DNA of 64,000 nucleotides from Haloferax marinum (GCF_009674625.1 NZ_WKJQ01000001.1:1364001-1428000); one strand, 5' to 3'. Positions 8,198 through 16,875 are shown, counted from the first letter of the stretch. The notes: generated from the letters alone by a model not told the origin. A program made the numbers and translations.

Positions 8198-9085
8198 CTA
8201 CTGGCCGCCCCCGCCATTTTCGACCCGTTCTAATCGGTCGCGGAGCGTGGCGTTCGCCGTCGGTGCGAGGATGAAGTGGCCCGCGCCCATGGTCACGCTC
8301 CGAAGGAACCACCGGACGGCACGTTTGACCGGTTCGTACCGGCCGTCGGTCAGGGCAACTGCACCGCGCCAGGCGTTCCGGCGACCCTCACGAAGCGTGA
8401 AAAACGAGAGCGTCTCGTCGAGCCTGCCGAGCGATTCGTCGATGTCGGCGACGCCGTCGGCGTAGCGTTCAGCGATGAGGTCTTGTTCTTCGTCCACGAG
8501 TCGCTGGAGGACGTGGTTGATACGGCAGTGGTCCTCGTACTTCGCCCGTCTGTCCGGGTCGATTCCGACTTCAGAGAGCGCCAGGGCGAGGTCGTAGTTC
8601 ACGTGCGCGTTGATGCCCAAGAGGACGTCTTGAGTCACGAGCGAGTGTCCACTGAGTGCGGTCTCGAACGCGAGACGCCATGGGTCGGGAACAGCCTCGA
8701 AGCGACCGCGTTCGAAGGCGTAGAACGCCCGGCGGTAGTGGTCGGCGAAGGTGACGAGGTACGCTGCAACCCACGCGGAGTCGGCGAACTCCTCGTCTTC
8801 GAGTCCGGCGTCGACTTCGGCGGTTACCCGCGCGTAAATCGTCAAGAACGCTGCCCGTCGGTCACCGCGCTCGTAGAGGAGTGATTCGAGTGCCACGAGG
8901 CGGTCGTGCGCGTCGGCAACGTCGCGAAATGGCGCTTCGACGAGTCGGAGTATCTCGGACGACGGGTCGGGACGAACAGCAGAAAGCGACGGGTTCGAGG
9001 TTCGGACCGCCGTCGCAAGTTTCCGACCTTCGGTGAGTGTCGTCCGGCGCATACGATGAGGAGTCGATACGCGCGTCGAATGCAT
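8198..9085 (-). CDS. DUF5995 family protein
   Basis: A 295-residue all-helical protein of the DUF5995 family. Landmarks are RDVADAHDRLVALESLL near residue 54, FADHYRRAFYAFERGRFEAVPDPWRLAFE (about 115-145) and LLGINAHVNYDLALAL (about 158-173), which carries conserved His residues that might bind a metal. A C-terminal part ends in RDRLERVENGGGGQ. There is a second possible ATG at codon 12. The function is unknown. It is followed by the SRPBCC gene with 87 nt between them. Confidence 0.82.
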   Translation of the reverse strand: MHSTRVSTPHRMRRTTLTEGRKLATAVRTSNPSLSAVRPDPSSEILRLVEAPFRDVADAHDRLVALESLLYERGDRRAAFLTIYARVTAEVDAGLEDEEFADSAWVAAYLVTFADHYRRAFYAFERGRFEAVPDPWRLAFETALSGHSLVTQDVLLGINAHVNYDLALALSEVGIDPDRRAKYEDHCRINHVLQRLVDEEQDLIAERYADGVADIDESLGRLDETLSFFTLREGRRNAWRGAVALTDGRYEPVKRAVRWFLRSVTMGAGHFILAPTANATLRDRLERVENGGGGQ

Positions 9086-9154
9086 AACGATGCCGTCGCC
9101 AGGAAAATCAGGACAGCGGCAGTGTCAGTGTGGACTGACGCTCCGCGAAGTCGG

Positions 9155-10366
9155 TTACCCGCGCCCACCGGCCAACTTCGCGGCACTGGGATGCCGTCGA
9201 AGTCGCCACATCGCGAGCGTGCCAACAGCAGGACCGAGGGCGAGCGGTGCGAACGCCCACTGCCACCCCACGGCGTCGGCGACGATGGGCGTGAGTTGGA
9301 TGGAGACGACGGTCAACAGGAACCCGAAGGCCGTCTGGAGTGTGAGTGCCGTCCCGACGTAACTGGCGTCTGCGAGTTCAGTCACGGCGGCAGAGAACTG
9401 TGCGGAGTCGGCGACGATGACGAACCCCCACCCGAGGACGAAGGGGACGACGACGAGTGGTGACGCACCGAAGACGAGCCCAACCGTAAGACTGGCGAGG
9501 CCGCTCAGAACCATACTCGCGGCTGTGACGGTAGTTCGCCCCCAACTGTCGGCCGCACGTCCGGCGACCAGCGCACCCAGACCACCGATAGCGATAGCGC
9601 CGAATGCAGTCAACGCGGCCGCTTCGGGCGTCGCGAGCGGGTGGTCGGAGGCGTCGTAGGCGAGTGTGAGAAAGACGGGAAGCCAGGTCCAGACGGCGTA
9701 GAGTTCCCACATGTGACCGAAGTAGCCAGTGTTGGCGAGGAGCGTCGGCGGGTCACGCACGATGCGCCGAACTGCGGCAGGGTCGAACGGTGCAGCAGGG
9801 GACTGGTACGGTCCGGGGCGGACGCGGAGAACGATGGCCCCGCCGACGGTTGCGAGTGCCGCCGCACCGAGGAGGACGAGTCGGGGGCGGTCGATGCCGC
9901 CGACGGCACGGAGCAGATGCGGAAGCGCAGAGCCGACGGTGAGTGCACCGATGAGGGCCCCGATAGCGAGTCCGCGTTCTTCTTTGAACCACCCGGCGAC
10001 GAGTTTCATCCCCGGAGGGTAGACGCCGGCGAGGGCGACGCCGGTGACGAACCTGAGCGTCAGTGCGACAGTGGGTGACGTGACGACAGTTGCGAGTGTC
10101 GCCGTCGCGACCGCACCGACGAGTGCCGACCCAGCGAGGAGATAGCGCGGTGGAAGCACGTCCGAGAGCGTCAGCGCGGCCGAGGCGAGCGCCCCGACGA
10201 CGAATCCGAACTGGACGGTGGTCGTCAGCAACCCTGCTTGCTCGGGGGCCAACCCCCACGCCGTGGCGAGTTGCGGGGCGACAGCGCTCGCGCTAAACCA
10301 CAGCGACATCGCGAACAGTTCGGCCAGGGCGAGCGTCCCGAGAACTCGCCACTTCGACGCACTCAC
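9155..10366 (-). CDS. Major facilitator superfamily transporter
   Basis: A 403-residue integral membrane protein with about 12 hydrophobic segments. The N-terminal half has the MFS opening WRVLGTLALAELFAMSLWFSASAVAPQLA. Loop 2-3 carries no perfect GxxxDRxGR, but the second half has GRAADSWGRTTV (about residues 266-277), a good match to it. The inside loop after the sixth segment holds FDPAAVRRIVRDPPTLL. It is probably a proton-coupled efflux or uptake carrier; the substrate cannot be inferred. The gene is read away from the PPOX-like gene on the same strand. Confidence 0.9.
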   Translation of the reverse strand: MSASKWRVLGTLALAELFAMSLWFSASAVAPQLATAWGLAPEQAGLLTTTVQFGFVVGALASAALTLSDVLPPRYLLAGSALVGAVATATLATVVTSPTVALTLRFVTGVALAGVYPPGMKLVAGWFKEERGLAIGALIGALTVGSALPHLLRAVGGIDRPRLVLLGAAALATVGGAIVLRVRPGPYQSPAAPFDPAAVRRIVRDPPTLLANTGYFGHMWELYAVWTWLPVFLTLAYDASDHPLATPEAAALTAFGAIAIGGLGALVAGRAADSWGRTTVTAASMVLSGLASLTVGLVFGASPLVVVPFVLGWGFVIVADSAQFSAAVTELADASYVGTALTLQTAFGFLLTVVSIQLTPIVADAVGWQWAFAPLALGPAVGTLAMWRLRRHPSAAKLAGGRG

Positions 10367-10439
10367 AGTTGACGTGACGGTAGAGAGGACAAAAGATGAA
10401 CCGCGGGAGTGCGGTCAGTCTGCGCAGACGCGATACCCA

Positions 10440-10892
10440 TCAGCCGTGTCGCTGAATTCCCGACCGCTGGTCGATTCGGAGTTCCCACCCGAGGATGTCC
10501 TGCATCGATTCCGTCTCCGAGAAGAGACTCGGATATTTCGCGTTGTCTTCGAGGACGTCGCAGACGTGGTGCCACTCGTCGTCTTCGATGGGGTGGAGTT
10601 CGCCCTCGACGATGACGCTCTGCCACTCGTAGCGCGACGGGAACTGCCACACAGTGAAACTCGCCCGCGCAGTTCGCTCTGCGAACTCTGTCTTCCGTGA
10701 CGTCTCGCCGGGACGGAGGAAGACGAAATAGAGTCGGTTTCGGTCGGCGTCGTAGCCGAACGAGAGTGGGAGACCGTAGGCGACGCCGTCGTCGGCGAGC
10801 GAGAGAACGCCGACACCCTCCTCACGGAGTATCCGGTCAATCTCTTCGTCCGGCATTACGATGCGGTTGGTCTCCGCGGATTCAGGGGCCAT
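10440..10892 (-). CDS. Pyridoxamine 5'-phosphate oxidase-like flavin-binding protein, copy 2
   Basis: A 150-residue split-barrel protein of the same superfamily as 5906-6367: GVGVLSLADDGVAYGLPLSFGYD, LYFVFLRPGETSRKTEFAER and SVIVEGELHPI line up with the first copy. The ATG at 10892 is chosen; another in-frame ATG at 10907 adds five residues. The frame stays open far upstream, but that part is antisense to the nuclease gene. Probably FMN- or F420-binding; substrate unknown. Divergent from nucS. Confidence 0.85.
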   Translation of the reverse strand: MAPESAETNRIVMPDEEIDRILREEGVGVLSLADDGVAYGLPLSFGYDADRNRLYFVFLRPGETSRKTEFAERTARASFTVWQFPSRYEWQSVIVEGELHPIEDDEWHHVCDVLEDNAKYPSLFSETESMQDILGWELRIDQRSGIQRHG

Positions 10893-11000
10893 GTTACCAG
10901 TACGCATGGGGAGGAGATAAGCATGCAAGCGAACCGAAACGTTTCCGACGACGACGGGGGGCTTATGCCCGACGGTCACGAATCGCTGGGCGACACCCGG

Positions 11001-11843
11001 ATGACGGTGAACACACTCCACCGACCGACCCATCGCGACGCACTCGTCCACCTCGAATCGGCGTTCGAGGATGGCGAGATGTGCACCGTATTCGGACGGT
11101 GTACCGTAGAGTACGACGGCCGCGCGACGAGCGAACTCGGCCCCGGTGACCGACTGGTGATTCTGAAACCGGACGGCTCCATCCTCGTTCACACCGACGA
11201 AAAGCGCACACCAGTCAACTGGCAACCACCGGGATGTACGCACTCCGCGAGCGTGCGCGATGGCCGCCTCCGCATCCGAAGTACGCGCTCGAATCCCGAC
11301 GAGCGTCTCGACGTTCACTTCGAACGCGTCGACCAGTGTTCGGTCTACAGAGTGAACGACCGTAGCGACCTCGAACTCACGGGGAGCGAAGAAGACCTGC
11401 GACAGCACATCCTCGCAAATCCGTCGATTCTCGAAGCAGGGTTCGAACCACTCGAAACGGAGCGTCAGAGCGACGCTGGCCCGATAGACATCTTCGGTGA
11501 AGACGCCGACGGCGTCCCCGTCGTCGTGGAGTTGAAACGCCGGCGTGTCGGCCCCTCTGCGGCGAGCCAACTCCGGCGATACGTCGACGCCTTGCACCGA
11601 GAGTTCGGTGACGACGAACGGGTTCGTGGCGTCCTCGTCGCGCCGTCGGTCACCGAGCGGGCGACGAGTTTACTCGAGCGCGAGGGCCTGGAGTTCGTCG
11701 CACTCGACCCCGAGACGGGCGAACCACCGGTCGAAGACGACGAGGGTAACGAGAACGACGCGGCCGACGAGAACGACGAGAACGACGCGGGCGAAGGTGG
11801 CGAAGATGGCGAATCGGACGAAAAAGCGGCGTCAGACGCGTAG
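11001..11843 (+). CDS. nucS: Endonuclease NucS (EndoMS), mismatch-type DNA nuclease
   Basis: The N-terminal DNA-binding domain has FGRCTVEYDGRATSELGPGDR and NWQPPGC. The C-terminal RecB-like nuclease core has PIDIFGEDADGVPVVVELKRRRVG, giving the D...ExK catalytic signature, then QLRRYVDALHREFG. NucS cleaves branched or mismatched DNA with the sliding clamp in archaea and actinobacteria. The start is uncertain: ATGs at 10923, 10965 and 11001 are in frame. The last fits the usual N-terminus, and a TATA-like GGCTTATG at 10961-10967 lies before it. The last 40 residues are an Asp/Glu/Asn-rich disordered tail. The stop abuts the convergent gene with no spacer. Confidence 0.93.
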   Translation: MTVNTLHRPTHRDALVHLESAFEDGEMCTVFGRCTVEYDGRATSELGPGDRLVILKPDGSILVHTDEKRTPVNWQPPGCTHSASVRDGRLRIRSTRSNPDERLDVHFERVDQCSVYRVNDRSDLELTGSEEDLRQHILANPSILEAGFEPLETERQSDAGPIDIFGEDADGVPVVVELKRRRVGPSAASQLRRYVDALHREFGDDERVRGVLVAPSVTERATSLLEREGLEFVALDPETGEPPVEDDEGNENDAADENDENDAGEGGEDGESDEKAASDA

Positions 11844-12494
11844 TCAGTCGAGACCGGCGAGTCCAGCGAAGTTTTCGACCGTTTTCACGGCCGTCACGTC
11901 GTCGAAGTCGCGGTTCTCGTCGCCGTCGGGCCATCCGAAGTCGTCTGCGATGCGGTCGAGGAGTGCCGCCGTGAACTCGGGGTGGTACTGGACGGTCCAG
12001 ACTGGCGCGGACTCGTGTCGCGTGGCGAGGTGGTCGTAGTAGTCGGCAGCACCGATGGTCTCCATACGGTCACCGGGCTCGACCACGTAGTCGCCGTGGA
12101 CCATCGGAATCTGCCCCGAAACTCCCTCGAACACTGGGTCGTCGGCCAACTCGATATCGACGAGACCGCGTTTCTGGTCCCCGGATTCGACGGTTCCACC
12201 GAGTGCGTCGTTGACGAGTTGATGGCCGAAGCAGACACCGAGTGTCGGAATCTCGCGCGCGACGAGTTCACGGACGAGGCGGTGGCCGTCGTCTATCCAC
12301 GGGCGCTCTGCGGTCTCGTAGACGCCTGCAGTACTTCCGGTGACGACGACGGCGTCGACGTCTGAGAGCGTCGGCAGGCCATCGCCAGGTAACGAGTGAA
12401 CGACACCGTCGCGGCCGTCGAGCGCGAGCGACGCGAGCGCGTCGGTAAAGTACGACGGGCCGTCCTGTGGCATGGTATCGCAGACGAGCAACAT
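11844..12494 (-). CDS. Class I glutamine amidotransferase-like protein
   Basis: A 216-residue GATase1 protein with the nucleophile elbow LGVCFGHQ (Cys88) and the His-Glu dyad in VQYHPEF near residue 170. It starts with MLLVCDTMPQDGPSYF and has VVTGSTAGVYETAERPWIDDG, a layout of the stand-alone GMP-synthase-like amidotransferases that act on free glutamine or gamma-glutamyl compounds. No partner synthase is adjacent. It is convergent with nucS and its stop codon begins at the next base after the nucS stop. Confidence 0.9.
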   Translation of the reverse strand: MLLVCDTMPQDGPSYFTDALASLALDGRDGVVHSLPGDGLPTLSDVDAVVVTGSTAGVYETAERPWIDDGHRLVRELVAREIPTLGVCFGHQLVNDALGGTVESGDQKRGLVDIELADDPVFEGVSGQIPMVHGDYVVEPGDRMETIGAADYYDHLATRHESAPVWTVQYHPEFTAALLDRIADDFGWPDGDENRDFDDVTAVKTVENFAGLAGLD

Positions 12495-12741
12495 CGACCG
12501 GACCGAAGCGGTGGTATCTGATAAGCGTGTGGTAGTGTCACGTGCGTTCGTGACCGCTCGAAACCCACAGACCGTGGGAAACGACGGCCTCTAACCGGTC
12601 TCGTGGGGGATTTCGGTGAGCAACGCGACAAGGTACCGCCGAAAATGAAGAACTTTCGTGTGAGACGCTCACACAGGCCGAGAGACGGTGAATCTTCGAA
12701 GCGTTTTTAGCCCGCCTAACCCTTCGGTTTCACAAGTAACC

Positions 12742-13272
12742 ATGTCAGACAAACCCGCCTCTATGTACCGGGAAATCAAGAACCCGGCGTACACGCGACG
12801 CGAGTACATCACGGGAATTCCCGGTTCCAAGATCGCACAGCACAACATGGGCGACCTGCAGGCGGCCCCCGAGGACTACCCTGTCCAGATCTCCCTGCGA
12901 GTCGACGAAGAGTGCCAGATTCGCCACGGTTCGCTCGAATCCGCACGCCTCTCGGCCAACCGTCTCATGCTCAAGAACGCCGGTGAGAAGCAGTACAAGA
13001 TGATCCTGCGCAAGTTCCCGCACCACGTCATCCGCGAGAACAAGCAGGCAACCGGTGCAGGTGCAGACCGTGTCTCTGACGGAATGCGCCAGTCGTTCGG
13101 TAAGGTCGTCGGCACCGCCGCTCGCATCCCGCGCGGCGAGGCCGTCTTCACCATCTACTGCGACGTCGAGGACGCGGAAATCGCGAAGGACGCCTTCCGC
13201 CGCGCCTACAACAAGATGTCGCCACCGTGCCGCATCGACGTCGAACGCGGCGAAGAGCTGCTCGTCGCGTAA
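12742..13272 (+). CDS. rpl10e: Large-subunit ribosomal protein L10e (uL16)
   Basis: A 176-residue complete archaeal L10e/uL16 protein: [30 protein letters not shown] at the start, the conserved [45 protein letters not shown] loop region near the peptidyl-transferase centre, and the C-terminal [10 protein letters not shown]. The ATG is the one after the AACC leader; a TATA-like TTTTTAGCC lies about 40 nt upstream. The end of the gene is duplicated downstream as part of a 67-bp tandem repeat. Confidence 0.98.
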   Translation: MSDKPASMYREIKNPAYTRREYITGIPGSKIAQHNMGDLQAAPEDYPVQISLRVDEECQIRHGSLESARLSANRLMLKNAGEKQYKMILRKFPHHVIRENKQATGAGADRVSDGMRQSFGKVVGTAARIPRGEAVFTIYCDVEDAEIAKDAFRRAYNKMSPPCRIDVERGEELLVA

Positions 13273-13405
13273 GCGTTCATTCGCGCAGTGACTCTTCGAC
13301 GGGTTCGCTGAACGCGGCGAAGAGCTGCTCGTCGCGTAAGCGTTCATTCGCGCAGTGACTCTTCGACGGGTTCGCTGAACGCGGCGAAGAGCTGCTCGTC
13401 GCGTA
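13243..13405 (+). repeat. 67-bp tandem repeat copying the 3' end of rpl10e
   Basis: Three copies begin at 13243, 13310 and 13377, exactly 67 bp apart; the third is partial (29 nt, to about 13405). Each starts with GAACGCGGCGAAGAGCTGCT, which in the first copy encodes the end of L10e and includes its stop codon. The copies are identical by eye, so the amplification is recent. 67 is not a multiple of three, so the duplicates do not extend the protein. The rest of the 212-bp space to the next gene holds no ORF. Confidence 0.9.
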
Positions 13406-13484
13406 CGTTCGCACTCGCGTAAAATCGCACACTCGATTCACGCGAACCACCTCACTTTTGACCGAGGCCGTCTCCTCGTAGCGT

Positions 13485-14357
13485 ATGCTTCGTCTGGCGG
13501 TGACGACCAGCAGCGAGACGTTCGAGCGAATGCGCGACCCACTCGCTGCGCGCGGCATCGACGTGGGGCACCTCCGTGCCGAACAGTTCGCACTCGACCT
13601 CTCGACACCGCCAGCGAGGGAGTTCGACGTGGGATTCGTCTATCCGTCGCGGACGATGGAAGGCGGTGTCGTCGCCGCGAGACACGACATCCCGTGGGTG
13701 AACACACGTGCTGACATCCTCACCTCGCGGAACAAGGCAGGCGTCGTCGCGGCACTCTCACGGGCCAACATCCCCGTACTGCAGAGCGTCTACGTCTCGA
13801 ATCCGACCGACGACGAGTCGCTCATGGACGCCATCGAGCAGGCGGGACTCGACTATCCCGTCGTCGTCAAGCCGAACTCGACGACCCGTGGTGTCGGTAT
13901 CGCGAAGGCCCACGACCCAGATTCGCTGTCTGGCCTCGTCGACCACCTGAATCTCGTCCACGACTACCGTGCGACCGGCGACAAGTCGTATCTCGTCCAA
14001 GAGTGGCTTCCGGACGCCCGCGACTACCGTGCGATGGTCCTCGACGGGTCAGTCGTCGGTGCAGTCGAACGTCGCCTGCCCGAGCGCGCACGTGCGGACG
14101 GGCGATGGAAACACAACGTCCACCGGGGTGCAGTGGCAGTCGGCGTGACTCTCCCGGACCGCCACCGGCGTCTCGCAGAAGCCGTTGCAGCAGAACTCGA
14201 CATCAACTATCTCGGCGTCGACCTCCTCGAATCCGACGGGCGGGTCGTCGTCTCCGAGACGAACGCGCGACCGACTATCGACGACGACACCAAGTACGAC
14301 GAGGACTTCTTCGATAGACTGGCGGCGCTCGTCGAACGGGTCGCGAAAAAGTCGTAG
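13485..14357 (+). CDS. ATP-grasp ligase, RimK family
   Basis: A 290-residue ATP-grasp enzyme: VVVKPNSTTRGVGIAKAHD (ATP-binding lysine and glycine-rich loop, about residues 126-144), YLVQEWLPDARDYRAMVLDG (about 168-187), GRWKHNVHRGAVAVGV and a Mg-binding end VSETNARPTIDDDTKY. The family ligates glutamate or other amino acids onto proteins or cofactors (RimK, tetrahydrofolate/F420 or methanopterin glutamate ligases). In a haloarchaeon an F420- or folate-related substrate, or lysine biosynthesis, is plausible but not shown by the sequence. Confidence 0.85.
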   Translation: MLRLAVTTSSETFERMRDPLAARGIDVGHLRAEQFALDLSTPPAREFDVGFVYPSRTMEGGVVAARHDIPWVNTRADILTSRNKAGVVAALSRANIPVLQSVYVSNPTDDESLMDAIEQAGLDYPVVVKPNSTTRGVGIAKAHDPDSLSGLVDHLNLVHDYRATGDKSYLVQEWLPDARDYRAMVLDGSVVGAVERRLPERARADGRWKHNVHRGAVAVGVTLPDRHRRLAEAVAAELDINYLGVDLLESDGRVVVSETNARPTIDDDTKYDEDFFDRLAALVERVAKKS

Positions 14358-14378
14358 TGCTGCCGTTTCAGCCGTCGA

Positions 14379-14741
14379 TTATTCGACGTCGATGGCGGCA
14401 GAATCCTCAGCGCGGTCGAACGTGACCTGCAGGACGCCGTTGTTGTAGGTGGCCTTCGCGGAGTGTTCGTCGACGCGTGCCGGGAGGCGGATGCGTTCGT
14501 CGAACTCGCGGCGGTCACTTGCGGCGCTAATCGTCAGGGTCTCTCCGTCGCACTTGAGGTCGATTGCGTCTTTGTTGACGCCCGGAAGGTCCGCGACGAG
14601 TCGGAGTGTAGAACCCTCATCGTATACGTCGATATGGGTTTCGGAGGCAAAACCGGCGTCTCCTCCAGTCATGTCGTTCATCATCCGTTCGATTTCATCG
14701 AAGATGTTGTCGAACGGGTCGTCGCGGTCGTCTCTGACCAT
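14379..14741 (-). CDS. hsp20: Small heat-shock protein Hsp20, copy 1
   Basis: A 120-residue alpha-crystallin-domain protein. The N-terminal part FDNIFDEIERMMNDMTGG is a short variable arm. The crystallin core has LVADLPGVNKDAIDLKCDGETLTISAAS and the ending KATYNNGVLQVTF, the usual GVL motif; the C-terminus AAIDVE stands in place of an IxI tail. The ATG at 14741 is selected; the frame stays open 34 codons upstream without family similarity. A second and third Hsp20 gene are at 48894 and 49455. Confidence 0.92.
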   Translation of the reverse strand: MVRDDRDDPFDNIFDEIERMMNDMTGGDAGFASETHIDVYDEGSTLRLVADLPGVNKDAIDLKCDGETLTISAASDRREFDERIRLPARVDEHSAKATYNNGVLQVTFDRAEDSAAIDVE

Positions 14742-14996
14742 GGGGGCCGCTATGAAATCGGAGGATAAAACGTTTCTGTCTGTGACAGTCACTTGGCAAC
14801 GAATCGTGACGATTTCGGACGCGAGACGGACGCTCTCGGCCACCTAGCTGTCTGTCGGTTGGCGTGTGAATCTGGTTGTTTGTGTTCGTTTAGTTTGTTT
14901 TGTGATCGGGTGTGAAAGGTAACGTTCGATTTGGTCGGATTTACCGAAACAGATATACTGCTGGCACGGCGATGTCCAGGTGGAAACTACTCGAAT

Positions 14997-16049
14997 ATGA
15001 GTGAAAAATCCTACCTCAGCGCGGGCGAGAACGTGGACGAGTCGGACGTGGTGCGGGTGGCACTCAACGGCTTTGGTCGAATCGGCCGGAACATCTTCCG
15101 TGCCGTCCTCGACAACCCCAAAGTCGAACTCGTCGCCATCAACGACGTCATGGATTTCGACGACATGGCATACCTCGCGAAGTACGACTCCGTCATGGGC
15201 CGCCTCGACGGCGTCGAACGCGACGGTGACTCGCTGACTATCGGCGGTACGTCTGTCGGCCTCTACAACGTTCAGTCCCCGGCAGAACTGCCGTGGGGCG
15301 AACTCGACGTCGACGTGGCGCTCGAATGTACCGGCATCTTCCGCACGAAGGAAGACGCCTCGTCGCACCTCGACGCAGGTGCGGACAAGGTCGTCATCTC
15401 CGCACCGCCGAAGGGAGACGAACCGGTCAAACAGCTCGTTTACGGTGTCAACCACGACGAGTACGACGGCGAAGACGTCGTCTCCAACGCCTCCTGTACG
15501 ACGAACTCCGTCACGCCGGTCGCGAAGGTGCTCGACGACGAGTTCGGCATCCAGAACGGCCTCATGACAACGGTTCACGCCTACACTGGAAGCCAGAACC
15601 TCATCGACGGACCGCACGGCAAGCAGCGCCGTGGCCGCGCCGCCGCCGAGAACATCGTCCCGACGACGACTGGTGCCGCACAGGCGACCACCGAGATTCT
15701 GCCGCAACTCGACGGAAAACTCGACGGGATGGCGATTCGCGTCCCCGTTCCGAACGGTTCGCTGACCGAACTCGTCGTCCAACTCGACGAGAAACCGTCT
15801 GTCGAGGAACTCAACGACGCCTTCCGCGCTGCCGCCGACTCCGGCCCGCTCGCGGGCGTCCTCGGCTACACTGACGACGAAGTCACCTCCCGTGACATCC
15901 TCGGACTGCCCTTTTCCAGCACCGTCGACCTCAACTCGACCAACCAGGTCAACGACGGCGGTCTCTACAAGATTCTGACGTGGTACGACAACGAGTACGG
16001 GTTCTCCAACCGCATGCTCGACGTCGCCCACTTCGTCACCCACCAGTAA
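14997..16049 (+). CDS. gapA: Glyceraldehyde-3-phosphate dehydrogenase, bacterial type (type I)
   Basis: A 350-residue NAD(P)-dependent GAPDH. It shows the Rossmann start VALNGFGRIGR (residues 21-31), catalytic Cys167 in SNASCTTNS, the partner His in TTVHAYTGSQ, and the C-terminal WYDNEYGFSNR. It catalyses G3P + NAD(P) + Pi to 1,3-bisphosphoglycerate. The type is bacterial, unlike the second GAPDH at 20570; in Haloferax volcanii the type I enzyme is reported as glycolytic and the archaeal-type one as gluconeogenic. The N-terminus has about 18 extra residues before the Rossmann strand. Confidence 0.97.
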   Translation: MSEKSYLSAGENVDESDVVRVALNGFGRIGRNIFRAVLDNPKVELVAINDVMDFDDMAYLAKYDSVMGRLDGVERDGDSLTIGGTSVGLYNVQSPAELPWGELDVDVALECTGIFRTKEDASSHLDAGADKVVISAPPKGDEPVKQLVYGVNHDEYDGEDVVSNASCTTNSVTPVAKVLDDEFGIQNGLMTTVHAYTGSQNLIDGPHGKQRRGRAAAENIVPTTTGAAQATTEILPQLDGKLDGMAIRVPVPNGSLTELVVQLDEKPSVEELNDAFRAAADSGPLAGVLGYTDDEVTSRDILGLPFSSTVDLNSTNQVNDGGLYKILTWYDNEYGFSNRMLDVAHFVTHQ

Positions 16050-16066
16050 TCTCACACCCGCGCTTC

Positions 16067-16083
16067 GGTTTTCTTCGTTTTTC
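16067..16083 (+). terminator. Oligo-T terminator after gapA
   Basis: Two T-rich runs (GGTTTTC and CGTTTTTCG) begin about 20 nt after the gapA stop codon and precede the 10-bp tandem repeat. They are a typical archaeal T-run termination site. Confidence 0.45.
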
Positions 16084-16100
16084 GACCGGCCAGTCGAGAG

Positions 16101-16160
16101 TCCGTCGTGTCGCGTCGTGTTGCGTCGTGTTGCGTCGTGTCGCGTCGTGTTGCGTCGTGT
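16101..16160. repeat. Six-copy 10-bp tandem repeat
   Basis: The unit YGCGTCGTGT occurs six times head to tail with no spacer (16101, 16111, 16121, 16131, 16141, 16151), varying only at the first two positions (TC in the first unit, then CG, TG, TG, CG, TG). It lies between the gapA terminator and the next gene. A loosely complementary ACACAACAC-rich segment follows at 16183-16212, so part of the region could fold. It is not a CRISPR. Confidence 0.85.
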
Positions 16161-16239
16161 CGCCACCCTCGGCCGACGACCGACACAACACCCAACGACC
16201 AACACAACACCAATACGGCAGGCGCGTGACACTCGACTG

Positions 16240-16818
16240 ATGCGTCGCAGACAGTTCCTCCAATCGGCCGCTTCGGTCCCTGTCGTCACCGCGCCACTCG
16301 CCGGTTGTGCCGCGCCGACGACGTCCAATCCGACACCACTCTCCGACCCAGATGAAGGAGAAATCCGTGGCGGGCCAGCCCTCGTCTACAGCCGTGACGA
16401 CGACCGACTCGTGGAGTTCCGCGTCGACCCATTCGAAGACGCAGACGACGAGTCGGATAGTGACGTGGCTGCGTTCGACGTCTACGCCAGACGGGGCGAG
16501 CGAGTGACGTTCGACTCGGTTCGGTACGCGTTCACGACGAGTTCACCCGGCATGCACCCCGTCGTGTACGTGAGACGCCACACGGTCGGGTTCCCGCCGT
16601 TCACGTTCGCCGAGTCCGGACAGAGAAACGCGACGGTCGTCCTGGTAGACGAGTTCGACGAGTTCGAGTTCTCCCAACTCCCCATGCACTTTCTCTTGTA
16701 CGACGACGAGTTGCCGACGGAACTGACCGTCGCGGCCCGAATCGTCGTGACCGAACGCGACGGTGGGCGCCGGTACGTCGCCGAACCGACGGTGACGGTC
16801 GAACTCACCGAGTCGTGA
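16240..16818 (+). CDS. Tat lipoprotein, unknown function (between gapA and pgk)
   Basis: A 192-residue protein with Tat leader RRRQFLQSAASVPVV and lipobox LAGC (Cys about residue 23), so it is predicted to be lipid-anchored outside the membrane. The mature part is beta-rich: a charged linker PDEGEIRGGP, then FDVYARRGERVTFDSVRYAF and ELTVAARIVVTERDGGRRYVAEPTVTVEL. No known enzyme motif is seen. The gene starts after the 10-bp repeat array and ends about 55 nt before pgk. Its place between two glycolysis genes need not imply a metabolic role. Confidence 0.8.
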   Translation: MRRRQFLQSAASVPVVTAPLAGCAAPTTSNPTPLSDPDEGEIRGGPALVYSRDDDRLVEFRVDPFEDADDESDSDVAAFDVYARRGERVTFDSVRYAFTTSSPGMHPVVYVRRHTVGFPPFTFAESGQRNATVVLVDEFDEFEFSQLPMHFLLYDDELPTELTVAARIVVTERDGGRRYVAEPTVTVELTES

Positions 16819-16875
16819 GGCAGTCGTCGCCCGTTTTCTACACCACTAAGTGACTCGCCTACGTTCTTCGAGGTG

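Noticed and set aside
13243-13405. Possible CRISPR or IS remnant at the rpl10e tail
   Set aside because: Direct tandem copies without spacers and without terminal inverted repeats or transposase.
16101-16160. Possible CRISPR-like repeat
   Set aside because: Units are contiguous and 10 bp long without spacers; no cas genes nearby.
14844-16328. 494-codon minus-strand frame across gapA
   Set aside because: Antisense to gapA and passing through the 10-bp repeat (TTRRNTTRHD pattern); no homology-like features.
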